NCBI GenBank assembly: GCA_027943335.1
Contig: BSBK01004089.1
Location: 2,584,001-2,648,000 of the forward strand
DNA: 64,000 nt
Source: Chamaecyparis obtusa
Lineage: Eukaryota > Streptophyta > Pinopsida > Cupressales > Cupressaceae
Direction: 5' to 3'
Shown here: in pieces, positions 24,801-36,935 of the stretch
Numbering within the stretch: position 1 is the stretch's first letter
Layout: each line of letters begins with the position of its first letter
Made by a program: the position numbers and the translations under genes
Notes under the pieces: model-generated
Told to the model about the DNA's origin: nothing
Seen by the model: the letters and a program-made list of their open reading frames with translations, nothing else
Database searches by the model: none

Positions 24801-26048
24801 TGTAATACCTCAAAAATGGGCTATAGGTTCATTAACCTCTTACATCAACAATTCAATCAAAATCGACATCAAAGTCCTAACCTAAGGCACATCTGCACAT
24901 CGAAATCCTCATTGATTTTATCTTAATTCTGCATCAAGGAATATTCCTTGAATATTCTTAATTTATCATAATTATCTTTAATTGAATATTATTTGGCGAT
25001 AAATGTCATTATTTATCCTAAAGTTGATTAATTGAATATGATGAATATTTAATTAATTAATTTAATTTTTCCACTTAATTATTTTATTAGATTTAATTCT
25101 ATTTATTCCTAATTATTTTATTTAATTTTGACAATAAATCAAATCTCCTACGAATAATTGATTAAATATTTATTTAATTGATTAAATCCAAGTTGTCAAT
25201 ATTTAATAATATAGTTTTGAATAAAAGTTTGATTAAAATAATTGATTAACCCATAAATCAGTTATTTTAAATTTAAAATCAGTTATGTTGAGAATAAATC
25301 ATTTTATTTTTAAATTAATTCAAAATAAATCATGCACAATCAGAAAAGCAAGCAACTAGAAATTAACAACCAATTTTAAATTTAAACTCAACATGTGATT
25401 GTGAGTTGGAAATTGATCTAACACTCTATTTTGAGTTACAAGTCATTTTTTCATGATTTTGTGAGTTAATCTATTTCTAATTTCTTGTTGACTCAAAAAT
25501 CAACCTGAGTTTATCAAGAGTGATTTATGGCTTTTCTCAATGCATCCTCAAGCCCTGGATTTCTATAAAATCAAAGCTCAACTCTTCACAAATTATCTCT
25601 CGAATTTGCACAATTACTCTGGCGAATTTACAACTGAAGAACAAAGCTTTTGCGACAAGCAATTTTGTGAGATCATTTCATTATTTTTCATAGCTTTTGC
25701 ATACTTTTTCATTCATCTTCATAGCATTTTTATATTAATTGCATATCATATCAATTCATTCTAGATTAGTTTTATATCAAGTTTTTCATCTAATTGCATC
25801 AAAAATCCAAAAAAAATAGATTAATTTGCATTCATGTTTCATTGCTTTCATCATTTTAAATCCTTCATTTAGGTGTTGCTTTGTCACTGATCTTGGTCTA
25901 ATCTAAGAATACCATACTCACACCTAATAGAAGGCAGTAAATTGCCTAGTTAGCTTAGTTTCATTTATTTGCAGATTTTGATTTTGCTAACCTCTAATGT
26001 TTTACTGAAGTGTTGTGTCCGCAGCTAGGTACAATTTTCACACACACA
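24801..26048 (+). repeat. 3' LTR of element A
   Basis: TGTAATACC...CACACACA, matching 11172-12252, with an extra 167 or so bases at about 25750-25915. TATAAAA at 25564-25570. Confidence 0.92.
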
Positions 26049-26053
26049 GTTGT
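26049..26053. repeat. Target site duplication of element A, right copy (GTTGT)
   Basis: Identical to 11167-11171 and directly after the LTR end. Confidence 0.92.
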
Positions 26054-27593
26054 TATATATAAACTTGACTTTATGGTGAAGGGTGGAAGGAATGGCATGC
26101 ATCTCATGCAACCAAGGTCTACTGAAAATAAGGTTATAATTGAGAGGTCTAAGCATAACATGAATAGGTGTATTCAAGATGACCGTTCCTACTTTGATAG
26201 GTAAGTTAATAATGCCTAAAGTGTTCTTAGCAATGTTATCAAAGCCACGTATAGGAACATTGTCAGGTTGAATAGCTAAAAGATCAGCGTTAATTACTTT
26301 GAGAATGTCCATGCTACAAACATTAAGCCCAGATCCATTATCAATCAAGGTCCTACGAATGATACTCTTGTTGATAGAAACAGGAACCATAACAGCATCA
26401 TATTGATTCTGAACTTCTTTAGAAGGTAAATCCTTTTAAGTAAATACAATGTCAAGAGGACCCAAGGTAGCATGCATGCATTGTAAGAAGTTATTGATGT
26501 TCTCTTGATTAGGAGGTGGAGTGGGAAGAGTTGCTAGAGCTTTTTGCAAGGCTTCATAGTAGGTAGGTGAAGTTTGAAGAAGCTCCCATAAAGAAATCTT
26601 GGTAGGAGTATTTTTCAATTGGTTAATCAAATCATATTCCTTGCTAGGAAGATAGGGTGGAGGAGGAAGAATAGGTTGAGAAGGTGGAAAAGAAGTAGAA
26701 ACCACTAGATTATGTTGAGGATTATTCCTTGTATGATATGTGTGAGCTATAGAATCTTGATCATTGAAAGACTCTAAAGACTCCATAGGTTTACCTTTGA
26801 TAGTAATGCGAGGACAACCTTTGACAGTCAACAAAGATTTCAAAAAAACCATATTATTTGTCTCAACACTATAAATAGATTCACAAGAAGGAAGCAAAGA
26901 AGACATCCTAAGAGGAGATGAGGTAAGATCTTGATTCTCCATAAGCTCATCACTAAAAGATAGAGTATTAAGGGAATTCATATCAGTCTTCGCTAATGCC
27001 CCATCACTAGAAGGAATCCCAAATGGAGGTGAAGCATCTATAAAAATGTCTGCATGTGTGTTAGAAAAAGAGTTATCATCATGTATGAATATGTCATCCA
27101 TTAATAAATCACCCTCTTGTATCAAAGCATTTGTGCAAGGAGGGGATAAATCAATGTTGTTATCCAAGGGATCATCCATAATGGTGTCATGAGGAAGAGA
27201 GTAATCAACATCCAAATCCAAAGGTTCATCCCAAATAGGAGGATTATCATCCCTACCAATAAAGAACATTTTAGGATCCCTAGAGGGGAAATAAGGTAAA
27301 TTATATTCTAAAGTAGGTTCATAGAAAAGACATATATTAGGAGAAGAATTAACATCAATCCTCAACTCATCTCCATAAATAGAAATATGATGGAGAGATA
27401 GATTAAAGTCATCTTCTTGCTCTAATATATCCTTAGAAGGTAATTCAAAAGAGGTCAAAGAAACATCACACACACTAGATAAAGTCTTTCTAGGTGTAAC
27501 ATCATGCAATGGCAAGGTAAGAGGAGAATGTTGTGTAATCCCAAAAGTTATAGAAGAACATTTGGAAAATATTTGAAACAACTTGTGCAACAT
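26054..27593 (-). pseudogene. Element B reading frame, 5' part: spacer and aspartic protease
   Basis: The frame opens at a Met at 27593, about 130 bases after the primer binding site. It begins with some 300 residues of acidic, Ser/Asp-rich sequence that I do not recognise, then YDLINQLKNTPTKISLWELLQTSP, the spacer motif of elements A and D. The protease follows: RRTLIDNGSGLNVCS, PIKVGTVILNTPIHVML, YNLIFSRPWLHEMHAIPSTLHHKVKF. A single TAA at 26436-26438 interrupts it, most simply from CAA. The catalytic triplet is DNG. No gag domain is present. The frame continues, in phase, in 11166-10351 on the other side of element A. Confidence 0.75.
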
Positions 27594-27721
27594 GGTAACA
27601 AATAAAGAAATGCATAGAAAATAGATCTAGATATATCCCAATGCATTCAAATGAAACTTATAAGCATGAAAAGGAAATCAAACACAATAGGGCATCTAAT
27701 TCCACAAAAGATAGGGGGTAA

Positions 27722-27738
27722 GCTTGTCGGGTTCACCA
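27722..27738 (-). promoter_or_regulatory. Primer binding site of element B
   Basis: On the - strand TGGTGAACCCGACAAGC begins four bases after the LTR end CCTTTACA. It differs from the sites of A and D, so B probably uses another tRNA. Confidence 0.7.
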
Positions 27739-27742
27739 AAAA

Positions 27743-29410
27743 TGTAAAGGATAAAATATGGATGGGGTCCTAGAACAATGGTTTGCACATAAAAGAGACC
27801 CCAAAGCCAATATTTTATACATACATTTGAATTGTAAGGGAAATACTTGAAATCAAATAAAATAAGATACATACCTCATGATGAAATTAATTTGGAAATA
27901 CCTATTTTCTGGTGCCTATGTATAGTTTTGGGAAATTTTGCAACCTATTTCAGACTGGAAATGCCGAGACGAAGAAAACCTAGAAAAATTTGATCTTACT
28001 GATAGCAGGTAGTCTTTGACCCTGATAAAAGGTCAAAGGATACATTAATATTTTGAAGGTTGACTTTGACTTTGTTCGTAGATCCCAGAAGTTTGGTGAA
28101 AAGGGTATCCAGATCTACACTTTAATTCATCATCCTACACCTATACCTACAAGAAAAATGGTTTTTTTGTTTGTTTGGGAGGGTTTGCCTTAGTCAAACC
28201 CTGATTTGGAATCAACCTTAATAATGGAATTGAAATAGAGAATGCTAGCAAGTAGTAGAAGTAGATCTAACAATGAAGCTGTGATATTCAATAGATATGC
28301 AATTGTATTTGAAATGTAATCAAGTAAATTGATATGAAAGCTTGGACATAACATTAACAAATGTAAATCAAAACCTCCATGTTTGTATTCTTGGAATCCA
28401 CCTTGAGGGAAGAATGAATGGATCTTAAAGATGAAAAAAGGATCTTGAAGGAAGATCACACCACCATGATGGATAGATCTAGAGTTTGAATGATGAATCT
28501 TGAGTGCTTGAACCAAATCCCTTCAAAGGCTTGAATGCTTGAATCCTTGGTCTTCAATGGAGAACTTGAGTGCTTGAATGGATGATTTCTTGAGAATGGA
28601 TGCTTTCTTGATCTTTCTTGAGAGAGAACTTGATTGCCAAAACTTGATCACCAATGTCTCCTTGAGAGTTCTTGATGCATGAAGGAATGAGATGGATAAA
28701 ATGAGAGAGGAAGGCCTCCTTTTATAGTGATCTAGGGCACAATCCTCTACAGGGGCCACCTTGGGGAATTAAATTCCAATTAGGCCTCAACCATTTAGGA
28801 ATGGACCTAAATTAAATGTTATTTAAGATTTTACCATTTTGGAGACCAAAACAGCCGACTCGAAAGCGGGAAAACAATTCTCTCTAAAACCCAACATCCA
28901 GAGATCACAGGACCTTGAAACTTGAACCCGGGGTCAAGGAGGAGGTCAACCCTGACCTAGGTTAGGTATGAGGTCATCCTTGACCCTCAAGGTCATAATT
29001 GACCCCTCAAGGTCATCATTGATCTTGAGCTCACAAATCTTAGGGTCTTAGATAGAGTGAGAAACAGGAGGTCCCGAGGGTGCCCGAAAACCTAGAAATG
29101 ATGTCAGAATAGGGTAGAGTGCCAGGGAGAGGCAAAAAATCATATGATGAACATGATGAAGTCTAGGAGGACCTATTTTTAAGTCCTAAAAAAATAAATC
29201 CATAGAAGAGGGAAATCAAGGAGAATCCTCAGGATCCTAACCCTAATTTCACCTAGAATGAAGGAATCAAGTGTAGAAAAGAAGTGGAAAATGGGGACAA
29301 AGATAGATCTAAGAAAATATCAATCCAAGGCATTCAAAATGATCCAAAACCACTTACTCAGAGGGCTAAACACTCTTAACATGGAAGTTCTTCCATTTTA
29401 AGATGATACA
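27743..29410 (-). repeat. 5' LTR of element B
   Basis: Matches 7369-9040. TATAAAAG on the - strand at 28726-28719. Confidence 0.9.
28719..28726 (-). promoter_or_regulatory. TATA box in the 5' LTR of element B
   Basis: TATAAAAG on the - strand, conserved with 8353-8346. Confidence 0.55.
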
Positions 29411-29415
29411 ATTAG
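29411..29415. repeat. Target site duplication of element B, right copy (ATTAG)
   Basis: Identical to 7364-7368. Confidence 0.9.
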
Positions 29416-29720
29416 ATACCCAAAACCTTGACTCAACCAAATTGCCAAAACTTTCCAAAGCTATGTCTGATTTGATCAAACACAAGAAAGCTAAGCTTCC
29501 CAATTCATGAGTCCATCAAGACAAAAAGGTTGTAGAAAGAGACCTGAAAGATCACCAACCTACCCTAAAGACAATCCAAGCAGAAGAAAAATATCAAAAG
29601 AAACTGGACAACATGGGCTATAACACCAGAGTTAAGTAGTTTGCATACCAGTTCTAGGTTAATCGTCACTATGTCAACCTAGAAAGTGAAGACTAGTTGT
29701 GTCCCATCATATATCCACCA
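29416..29720 (+). pseudogene. Lys-rich coding-like stretch in the leader of element C
   Basis: One frame reads LDTQNLDSTKLPKLSKAMSD, then about twelve Lys-rich residues, stop, VHQDKKVVERDLKDHQPTLK, and on through two more stops to VNRHYVNLESED. All stops are TGA or TAG in otherwise protein-like sequence. I do not recognise the family. It could be the remnant of an extra frame of element C or of a sequence into which C or B inserted. Confidence 0.3.
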
Positions 29721-30617
29721 TTCCTTCAAAATTCCACAATCCTATCTTGACATCCTTTGCATCTTAGATCATCCTTAGATTCATCATTGCATCACTATCC
29801 ATCCTTACGTTCATTTTTATCATCTTCCTAGTTGCATCATAAGTCATTCCTTTTTCAACTTCATCTAAGCCATCCTCTTAGAAATAGCATCATTTAGCCA
29901 TCCTTCCTCATCCTCCATCAACAATCTACAAATTAGAATCATTTTCATCATCCATCATCCTTAAACCAAATCCAACATCCATCATCCAATTCAGAAACCA
30001 CCATCCTTGAACTAAATCCAGTGATCCAAATCCAAAACTTAGTGTTGTATCCTTTGAGTTGCTTCAAATCCTTATCCCAAATTAGAAATATCCACTCTTT
30101 GACAAAGCATTGTCTAGGGAATCCATACTTGTCCTTATAGCCTTAGCATCTTGAGCAAGAGATTGGCCTACATTCACAAGAATCATGTCAGCTAATGATC
30201 ATTAGTCTATCTTAGGTTGACAATCCAATCCTATTTGATCCTACATTAGGAAAGAGCAACTCATTGACCAACACTTAGTAATCTTCCACCATCTTCCAAT
30301 ATCTTCCACCATCTTCCACCAATCTTATATCATCTCCTTAATCCAAATCTAGTATCCTACCATCTTTTAGCATCCCATCATCCTTTAGTTGATCCAAATC
30401 CTTGCATCATATCCTAGACTTCCACCATCCTTAAATCCCTTTAGATCTGCATCCATCAAATCCTTAGAGTTTTTAGGAAGCATCCTGCATCCACCCATCA
30501 TCTACATTTTCATCCTTAGATCTACATTCCATACCTGCCCAGATGTGATCCAAGAGAAGGAATATGGATCCCAATTAGGCCACTAGTTCATTTGATCCTA
30601 ACAATCCTACTAGCACG
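29721..30617 (+). other. Leader of element C, rich in CATCC and CCATC motifs
   Basis: About 900 bases with no coding block. The + strand is pyrimidine-rich with dozens of CATCC, CCATC and TCATC words, for example the repeated ATCTTCCACC at 30285-30325. No ordered tandem unit is evident. Confidence 0.5.
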
Positions 30618-33470
30618 ATGGTATCTTACAATCCAAAAATCCCGCAAGTTGATAATGTATGGGAAGATCCCAATGGACCCCCAACTTCATTTTATATAGA
30701 AAAAATCATGAGCCATCCAGGGCATGCACAAATGGTGAGTGCAATCATTGATTAAAATCAATGAGCTATAATGGATTACTTTGTGCAAGAGGGTACTCCC
30801 ATTCCACCACATCTCCACCCTCTCATCCCCATAAACACCATCCAAATCCCAGTAGAAGCCTATACCCCCATAATCCAAAAAATCCTTGATCCTCACTTGC
30901 ACATATCTCAGGAAACCTCACCCATCCCTCCTCTCTTACAAAGCAACTTCGCAAGTCCCACAACACAAGCAATGACACAATCCACTCCATTTTCCATCAT
31001 GGGAACACCCCCATCTTATGGAATCTCAAGCCATTACTTAGGTCCAAAGCCTTGCACAAAACCAACCACCACCTCCCATACAAACTGCTACACAAGCAGT
31101 TCCTCCACCTTCCATGGGCCAAACAACATCATCTTTTTTGGGGCAACGTAATCATTTCCCTCTTTTACTCAGCAAGCTTCCACATCAGCATCACCTGTCT
31201 CATGGGAAACTCAATCATTTCCTTCTACTTCCCAACAATCATTCACCCAAGTATACGTTCCACTTCCACCTTTCATTTCCAATATGCAATCCCAACAAAC
31301 TACCTTCACAACTAGGATGCCCTCCATGGGATCTCAAAATCCACCATCTACATCCCAAACCCCCACCATCACATATACATTTCTAGCATTCTCTGCATCG
31401 CAACTCTCGCCATGAACCAATTCCCATTGAGGCCTCACTCAAGTAGAAATGCAATCCTTGGGTATACCAACCCAATCCCACATGTCCATGCCTGTAAACC
31501 AACAAGTCACTTTCCCTTGAGCAGTGCAACAATAACAATCACAACCTCTGCCAACTTCATCCTTTCCTTCATACACTAACTATTTATCCATACCACCCAC
31601 CACATCTCAAATAGTTCCACCACCCCAACAACAGAGTTCATCTCACCTCACCAACTACCTTACACAACCACCTCCCATCACTAGCTTCCCAACATTTGTT
31701 CCACTCGTAAGAAATGTAGGAAAGCATCTTACCTACATCAACCAAGCACATCAAGGCCAATCTTATCAACAAGTTGCACCATTTTATCAACCTCCTCCAC
31801 TGTAGCAATATGTCCCAATGCAATAATAGCAACATCACATTATCCCACAACAACAACAAACATCATCTTGTCTAGCACTACAACAATATCCCATCATCTC
31901 TTAGAAATAGAATCCCATAATACCCCAGCAGCAAAAATCCACTTCATATCATCCACAACAATACACTCTCACACCTTAGCAACAATATCCTCCCCAACAA
32001 CCATCACCCCAACATCCATTCTAATCCACCTATCTTGTTGGGAAGTCTCCATATCCCACTCCATAATATCCACCAAAAAATCATCCTTATTTCCTAGCAC
32101 CATTAGATCCTTTCCCAATGGGAGTACCCACTCCAACGTCAATCAACGCTGAGTGGGAAGAGATGAAGAATGCTCTTAAAGACCTCAAGGCTAGAGTAGA
32201 GAGCAAGGCCTTCAAATTTGATGAGGTCTATCCCTATCCCTTTGACAAATCGATCATAGTGATCCCCTTTCCCAAACACTTTGAGACACCTAAGTTTGAT
32301 AAATATCAAGGGAAAGGAGATCTTGTCAGTCATGTGAATGAGTTCTATATGGCATGCCAAGAAGTGGCCTACGGTGACAACTTCCTTATGCACCTATTCC
32401 CCAAAATCTTGGGAGGAATTGCTATTGAGTGGTTCTACAAGATACCTTATGGAATAGTCACAACCTTTATCAAACTCTCTGAGAAGTTCATTTCCCAATA
32501 TGCCCACAATGTCGATAATGAGTTGTCTTTGCTAGACCTTTGCAACTCAAAGTAGAAAGGAGAACAAAGCCTAGATGATTACTTGCAACAATGGCAGAAC
32601 CTCACTACCAACTTATCATATCAACCCCCTGAGAAACATCTTACAAATATCTTCATCGATAACCTACATCCCAAACTCTTCCACTTCATGAGGATGAACT
32701 ACATCTAAACCTATCAAGATATCAAAGTCAAAGGGGTAGATATTGAAAGAGGCCTCCTAGACAAAGGAACAATTTGGCATTACAAGGATGATTCCCATAG
32801 AAAGCCCAGTAATGACAAACCCCACTACTAGAATAGAAATAATAATGTTGTTACCAACAGAGCCACTAACACCAAGCATGTCCAAATCATTGTGGTCAGT
32901 CCTACACCAACTCTTGCATATCAACAACAACAAGCACCCAAAAATTAAAAACCTTTGCAACAATATCAGCAACTAGCACCAATCAATCAGCAACCCATGC
33001 AGCATTATCAAAACCAAAAATTGAATCCAACCTATCAGACTAATGCTATATCCACTACTCCCAATTATAATAGGCCTCGGGTCCCAAATCACCAAAATAA
33101 AACCTTCCCCCCTCTTGGTGAACCACTGGATGTAATATTTCATCGAATGGCCAAGGCCAACATAATCACTTACCCACAAACTTAGTAGTTTGATGACACC
33201 ACTCCCAAGCCCAACTAGTACAAATATCATGAGTACTATGATTATCATTGTGTCAAAGGACATGCAACCCTAAGGTGTATGAAATTAAAGCACTATATCC
33301 AATATCTCATCGACAGAAAGAAGATCCAAGTGGACACACCAGCCCAAGCCTTGCCTAATACCAATCTACAGATCTATCAGAATGTGTTCCCTCAACACAA
33401 TGCTAAGAAGAACCAGGCCAATGCCAATCCTCCACCCCATAACTAAGGCAAAGGCAAGCAATGAGACCAT
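30618..33470 (+). pseudogene. Element C gag: Pro/Gln-rich N-terminus, gag domain, knuckle
   Basis: The start chosen is the Met at 30618 (MVSYNPKIPQVDNVWEDPNG). About 490 codons of Pro, Gln, Ser and Thr-rich sequence follow with many stops. The gag domain is clear at 32118-32560 (PYPFDKSIIVIPFPKHFETP, FLMHLFPKILGGIAIEWFYK, LSEKFISQYAHN). The stop after LDLCNSK stands where element D has Gln. A knuckle remnant lies near 33228-33270 (YDYHCVKGHATLRC), its first Cys apparently replaced by Tyr. Non-functional. Confidence 0.8.
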
Positions 33471-33799
33471 GTTGACCATAAATACTATACTACTACCCAT
33501 ATCAACTATGAATTTTTTTTGGATGCATAACCCAAGTTGAGCCCATAGTTAATGTCATCCATGTGAAGGGAGTAGATAGTCAATGTGTAGTCACCACACA
33601 TCGAGGTTGATTATCTTTCACTAGTGAAAATCCAAGGCCATCTCACAATTCCCAATACAATCTTCTTAAACACCTTAGGAATACACCTGCCCAAATCTCC
33701 ATTCTTGACCTTCTCCGCACTTCACCCATCCATCAAGAAATCCTCAACTGAGCCCTCCAAGAAGGACATGTCCCCATAGACATAAATATCATCCAGTTT

Positions 33800-34270
33800 G
33801 AAAACCTTATGGGCCATTAATTAGCATCATGTACTCTTTCCTTCAGGTCATTTAATATACCAGCTGTTGCAACTAACCACAATCTCCCTATCCGCATCGT
33901 TGTCATGGTTAGATACTTTTCCATTAAAAGGGTCATGATAGATAATGGCTCAGTCTTAAATTTATGTACTCTAAAGTTCATACAATAGATAATCTTTATG
34001 GAGGCTGACATATCACATGAGGTCATCACCATCAAGGCATACGATAACTTGGAGCGTACCTCTGAAGGTACCATTCTTTTCCCTATCCAGTTGGGCCGTG
34101 CAACTCAAGACACCATCTACCATGTTGTTGGTCTTGACCTACCATTTAACATCCTCCTCGGCCAACCATGGATTCATTCCATCAAAGCCATACTATCTAT
34201 GTATCATTAGTGCATCAAATTTCAGCATCAAGGCACTAGGATCACCATCCATATAGACCCCCAACCCTTC
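33800..34270 (+). pseudogene. Element C aspartic protease
   Basis: The retropepsin core has RVMIDNGSVLNLC at about 33940-33980, then VITIKAYDNLERTSEGTILF and LDLPFNILLGQPWIHSIKAI, then YH, stop, CIKF where elements A and D read YHQCVKF. A second stop lies after LKFIQ. The DNG triplet is shared with element B. Confidence 0.75.
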
Positions 34271-35107
34271 GCATACTTTTGTACATTAGAATAATCATTC
34301 CTTCATTCCACCCACTGTCCTGGAATAAAAAATGAAACTTCTATTGCCAGCTCATCCTAATCCCATAGCGATCCAGAGATCATCTTAGCCTCTACTCTTT
34401 CTTCTATCAAGATCAACAACCAAGGTTGTGGTGAATACAGCCTAACTAATGTATTTGCAGTAGGGGCCCTACCTTTGGACCCACATACACAAGGGCACCC
34501 AAGCCACCAAAGCAAGCATGCTGAAGCCAATCATGAAATCAAGAAATTGGGACCATTAACATTTGTTTCCCATGGAAATATAGATAGCCTTGAGATGGAC
34601 CTTGACATCAATCGGTGGTTATACATAGATCATCCACCTCCTGACACTAATCTTCTTAGTTATTCCAAAGAAAAATGTCTAGCATCACACAAGTACGCCA
34701 TCGAAAAATGGAAATATCAAGGTGATGGTCTAGGACCACAATAAGGAGGAAGCAAAGATCCAATTACAGCTTTGAAGAATCCAAAGTATCAAGGTATTGT
34801 CTTTAATACCCCTCACCTATGCACACAAGAACCCAATACCATGACTAGGGGCACTAACTTGACCAACGTTCCCTTCTTGAATAGCCCATAAAACCTTGTC
34901 AAGATCAAATACATCCATGAAGAGAAAGAAAAGAAATCCTATGATGATATCTTTGATGATGATACCCTCCTAGACACTTATGTCCTCCATCAACTCACAA
35001 TTAATGTCATAGAACTTCCCCTCATCCACTCTAAACTCGTAGACTAGGACCAACCAAGCGTCACACATATCGATGAGTTCCAAAGCATAGAAGTACTCCT
35101 AAGTTTC
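34271..35107 (+). pseudogene. Element C G-patch and linker
   Basis: A degraded G-patch at about 34693-34805 reads WKYQGDGLGPQ, stop, GGSKDPITALKNPKYQGIVF. The first half (YQGDGLG) is a good match and the last GLGF-like block is lost. The rest is an acidic linker with stops, as in element A. Confidence 0.55.
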
Positions 35108-36480
35108 ATGGGAACATCAAGCCAACAATTAGATCAACATCAGGAATTATTTCATGTCTGCAAGCTTGACCCTAAGGGATATTTCAAGGAAGAGGCAAGC
35201 ATTAGCTACAAAATTGAAATAAAAAAAGAAAAGAACGAGTCCTTATGTGAAAACCCCTCTGGGATGCATTTTGACTCTAAAAAGGAGAAAATAAAGGGTT
35301 TATCTTCTAGTGAAAACCTCTCTAAGTTTTTAGAAGATGGAGACTTGCCTCTTCCTCCCATCCAAGACTACAAACTAGAGCAGTTGCCCATCATCATTGA
35401 GGAAACCAAGCCAATCAACTTAGGCACAAAAGAATGCCCAAGAATCACCTACATTATAGCATCTTTAATAGAGGGTGAAGAAATGGCTCTCACTACACTT
35501 CTCCAAGAAGCCACCACCAATTTCACATGGTCATATGCACACATGCCTGGGATTGATCCAAATTTGGTTGTGCACAATCTCACAGTGGACCCTAATGCCA
35601 AGCCAATAAAGCAGAAGCTACGTAAAATACATCCTAAGGTAGCTAGCTGTATTGGTAAAAGAAGAACTAGAAAATATCCTACAAGCCAAGATCATTAGAG
35701 CCATTGATTTTTAGAATGGATCTCCAACATGGTTCCTATCACCAAAACTTCAAGAGAGATAAGAATCTGCATAGACTTTAGGGACTTAAATAAAGCATGT
35801 ACCAAGGATGATTTCCCGCTAGCTAACATAGACATGATAATCGATCTCATAGCAAGCCGTGAGATGTTGTCACTCATGGATGGATTTTTAGGGTACAATC
35901 AGATCCGAATAGTAGAAGAAGATCAGCACAAGACAACATTCACCACACCATGGGGTACCTTCTGCTACAACATGATGCCTTTTGGGATAAAGAATGCAGG
36001 AGCCACCTATCAATGAGTAATGATAGCCATCTTCCATGATATGATACACAAATATTGGAAGGATATGTGGATGATATTCTTTCAAAATCTAAGACATGAG
36101 GTAAACACTTAGACATCCTTGAAAGTGTGTTCAATCATCTCCATGATTATGGCTTGAAGTTGAATCCAAAGAAGTGTGTCTTTGGTGTAATATCTGGAAA
36201 GCTTCTAGGCTTCATAGTATCATGGCATAGCATTGAGATTGATCCCAAAAAGGTCAAAGCTATTATGGAAATGCTCCTCCTAGAATACTCAAGTAGCTCA
36301 GGAGCCTACAAGGAAAGCTCCAATTAGTGCGTCGATTTATATCATAGTTGACAAACAAGTGACAACCTTTCACACATCTTCTCCGCAAGGATACAATCTT
36401 TAAATGGGATCCTATCTATCAGAGAAGCTTTGAGAAACTAAAAGAATATTGAGGTAACTCTCCCATCCTTGTACCACCAA
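35108..36480 (+). pseudogene. Element C reverse transcriptase
   Basis: Frame 35108-35698 carries the region before RT (MPGIDPNLVVHNLTVDPNAK), then NMVPITKTSREIRICIDFRD, PLANIDMIIDLI, LSLMDGFLGYNQIRI, WGTFCYNMMPFGIKNAGATY. A TGA follows GATYQ exactly as in element A. A frameshift near 36050 precedes the catalytic block GYVDDILSKS (YVDD at 36064-36075), then LNPKKCVFG and GKLLGFIVS. Inactive. Confidence 0.88.
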
Positions 36481-36935
36481 TTTTAGGATGCCCTCTTGTA
36501 CTCTACATCTTGGAAACCACTACAACACTAGGGGCACTATTGGCACAACATGATGACAAAAATAAAGAGAGAACCATTAACTATATTAGCTGAACTCTTG
36601 TCAACTATGAGGTCAATTATTCACCAATGGAGAAATCATTCCTTGTAGTGGTCTTCGCCTCTCAAAATATTAGACATTACATGCTTAGCCACGCAATCAA
36701 GCTCATTTCAAAGGTGGACCCATTCAAGTATCTATTATCAAGAACCACTCTCACAAGCTGTATGGAAAAATGGGTCATGCTACTAAGTGCATCTGACATC
36801 CAGTACATAGATCAGAAGGCAATCAAAGGGAAATTAATTGTTGATTGGCTAGCAGAAGCACCTCTTGTGGATGCATATCCACTAATCATGGAATTCCTTG
36901 ATGAACATCTATGTATGCTCAAAGAACAATTAGTA
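36481..36935 (+). pseudogene. Element C RNase H (first, gypsy-type)
   Basis: TTLGALLAQHDDKNKERTIN, then NYSPMEKSFLVVVFASQNIRHYM, DPFKYLLSRTTLTSCMEKW and MLLSASDIQYIDQK. The order and spacing match the equivalent region of element A. Two frames are needed to read it. Confidence 0.72.

Larger units (their letters stand above)
11172..26048 (+). mobile_element. Ty3/gypsy Tat-type element A, full length but decayed
   Basis: The element is 14.9 kb with LTRs at 11172-12252 and 24801-26048, both TGTAATACC...ACACACA, and exact flanking GTTGT duplications. Internal order: primer binding site, 2.7-kb leader with tandem repeats, gag, knuckle, spacer, protease, G-patch, RT, RNase H, a second (archaeal-type) RNase H, integrase, 2.4-kb 3' region, polypurine tract. 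The second RNase H and the G-patch place it in the Tat lineage of non-chromodomain gypsy elements. Every coding block carries stops. About 12 differences are seen in the first 220 or so bases of the LTR pair, so it is younger than element B, in which it sits. Confidence 0.93.
7369..29410 (-). mobile_element. Non-autonomous Ty3/gypsy-related LTR element B, interrupted by element A
   Basis: Two direct repeats of about 1.67 kb (7369-9040 and 27743-29410) flank the unit, with exact 5-bp duplications ATTAG outside. On the - strand the LTR starts TGTATC and ends CCTTTACA; a primer binding site and a G-rich polypurine tract lie at the expected places. Without the inserted element A and its duplicated GTTGT, B is about 7.16 kb. 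The internal part holds one long frame (spacer, protease, G-patch, knuckle) and no recognisable gag, RT, RNase H or integrase, so it would depend on enzymes from another element. In the first 235 or so aligned bases the LTRs differ at about 27 sites, more than the LTRs of A, which fits B being older. Confidence 0.9.

Noticed and set aside
31638..31859. Antisense frame opposite the Pro/Gln-rich gag of element C
   Set aside because: Composition mirrors the repetitive CAA/CCA codons of the sense strand.
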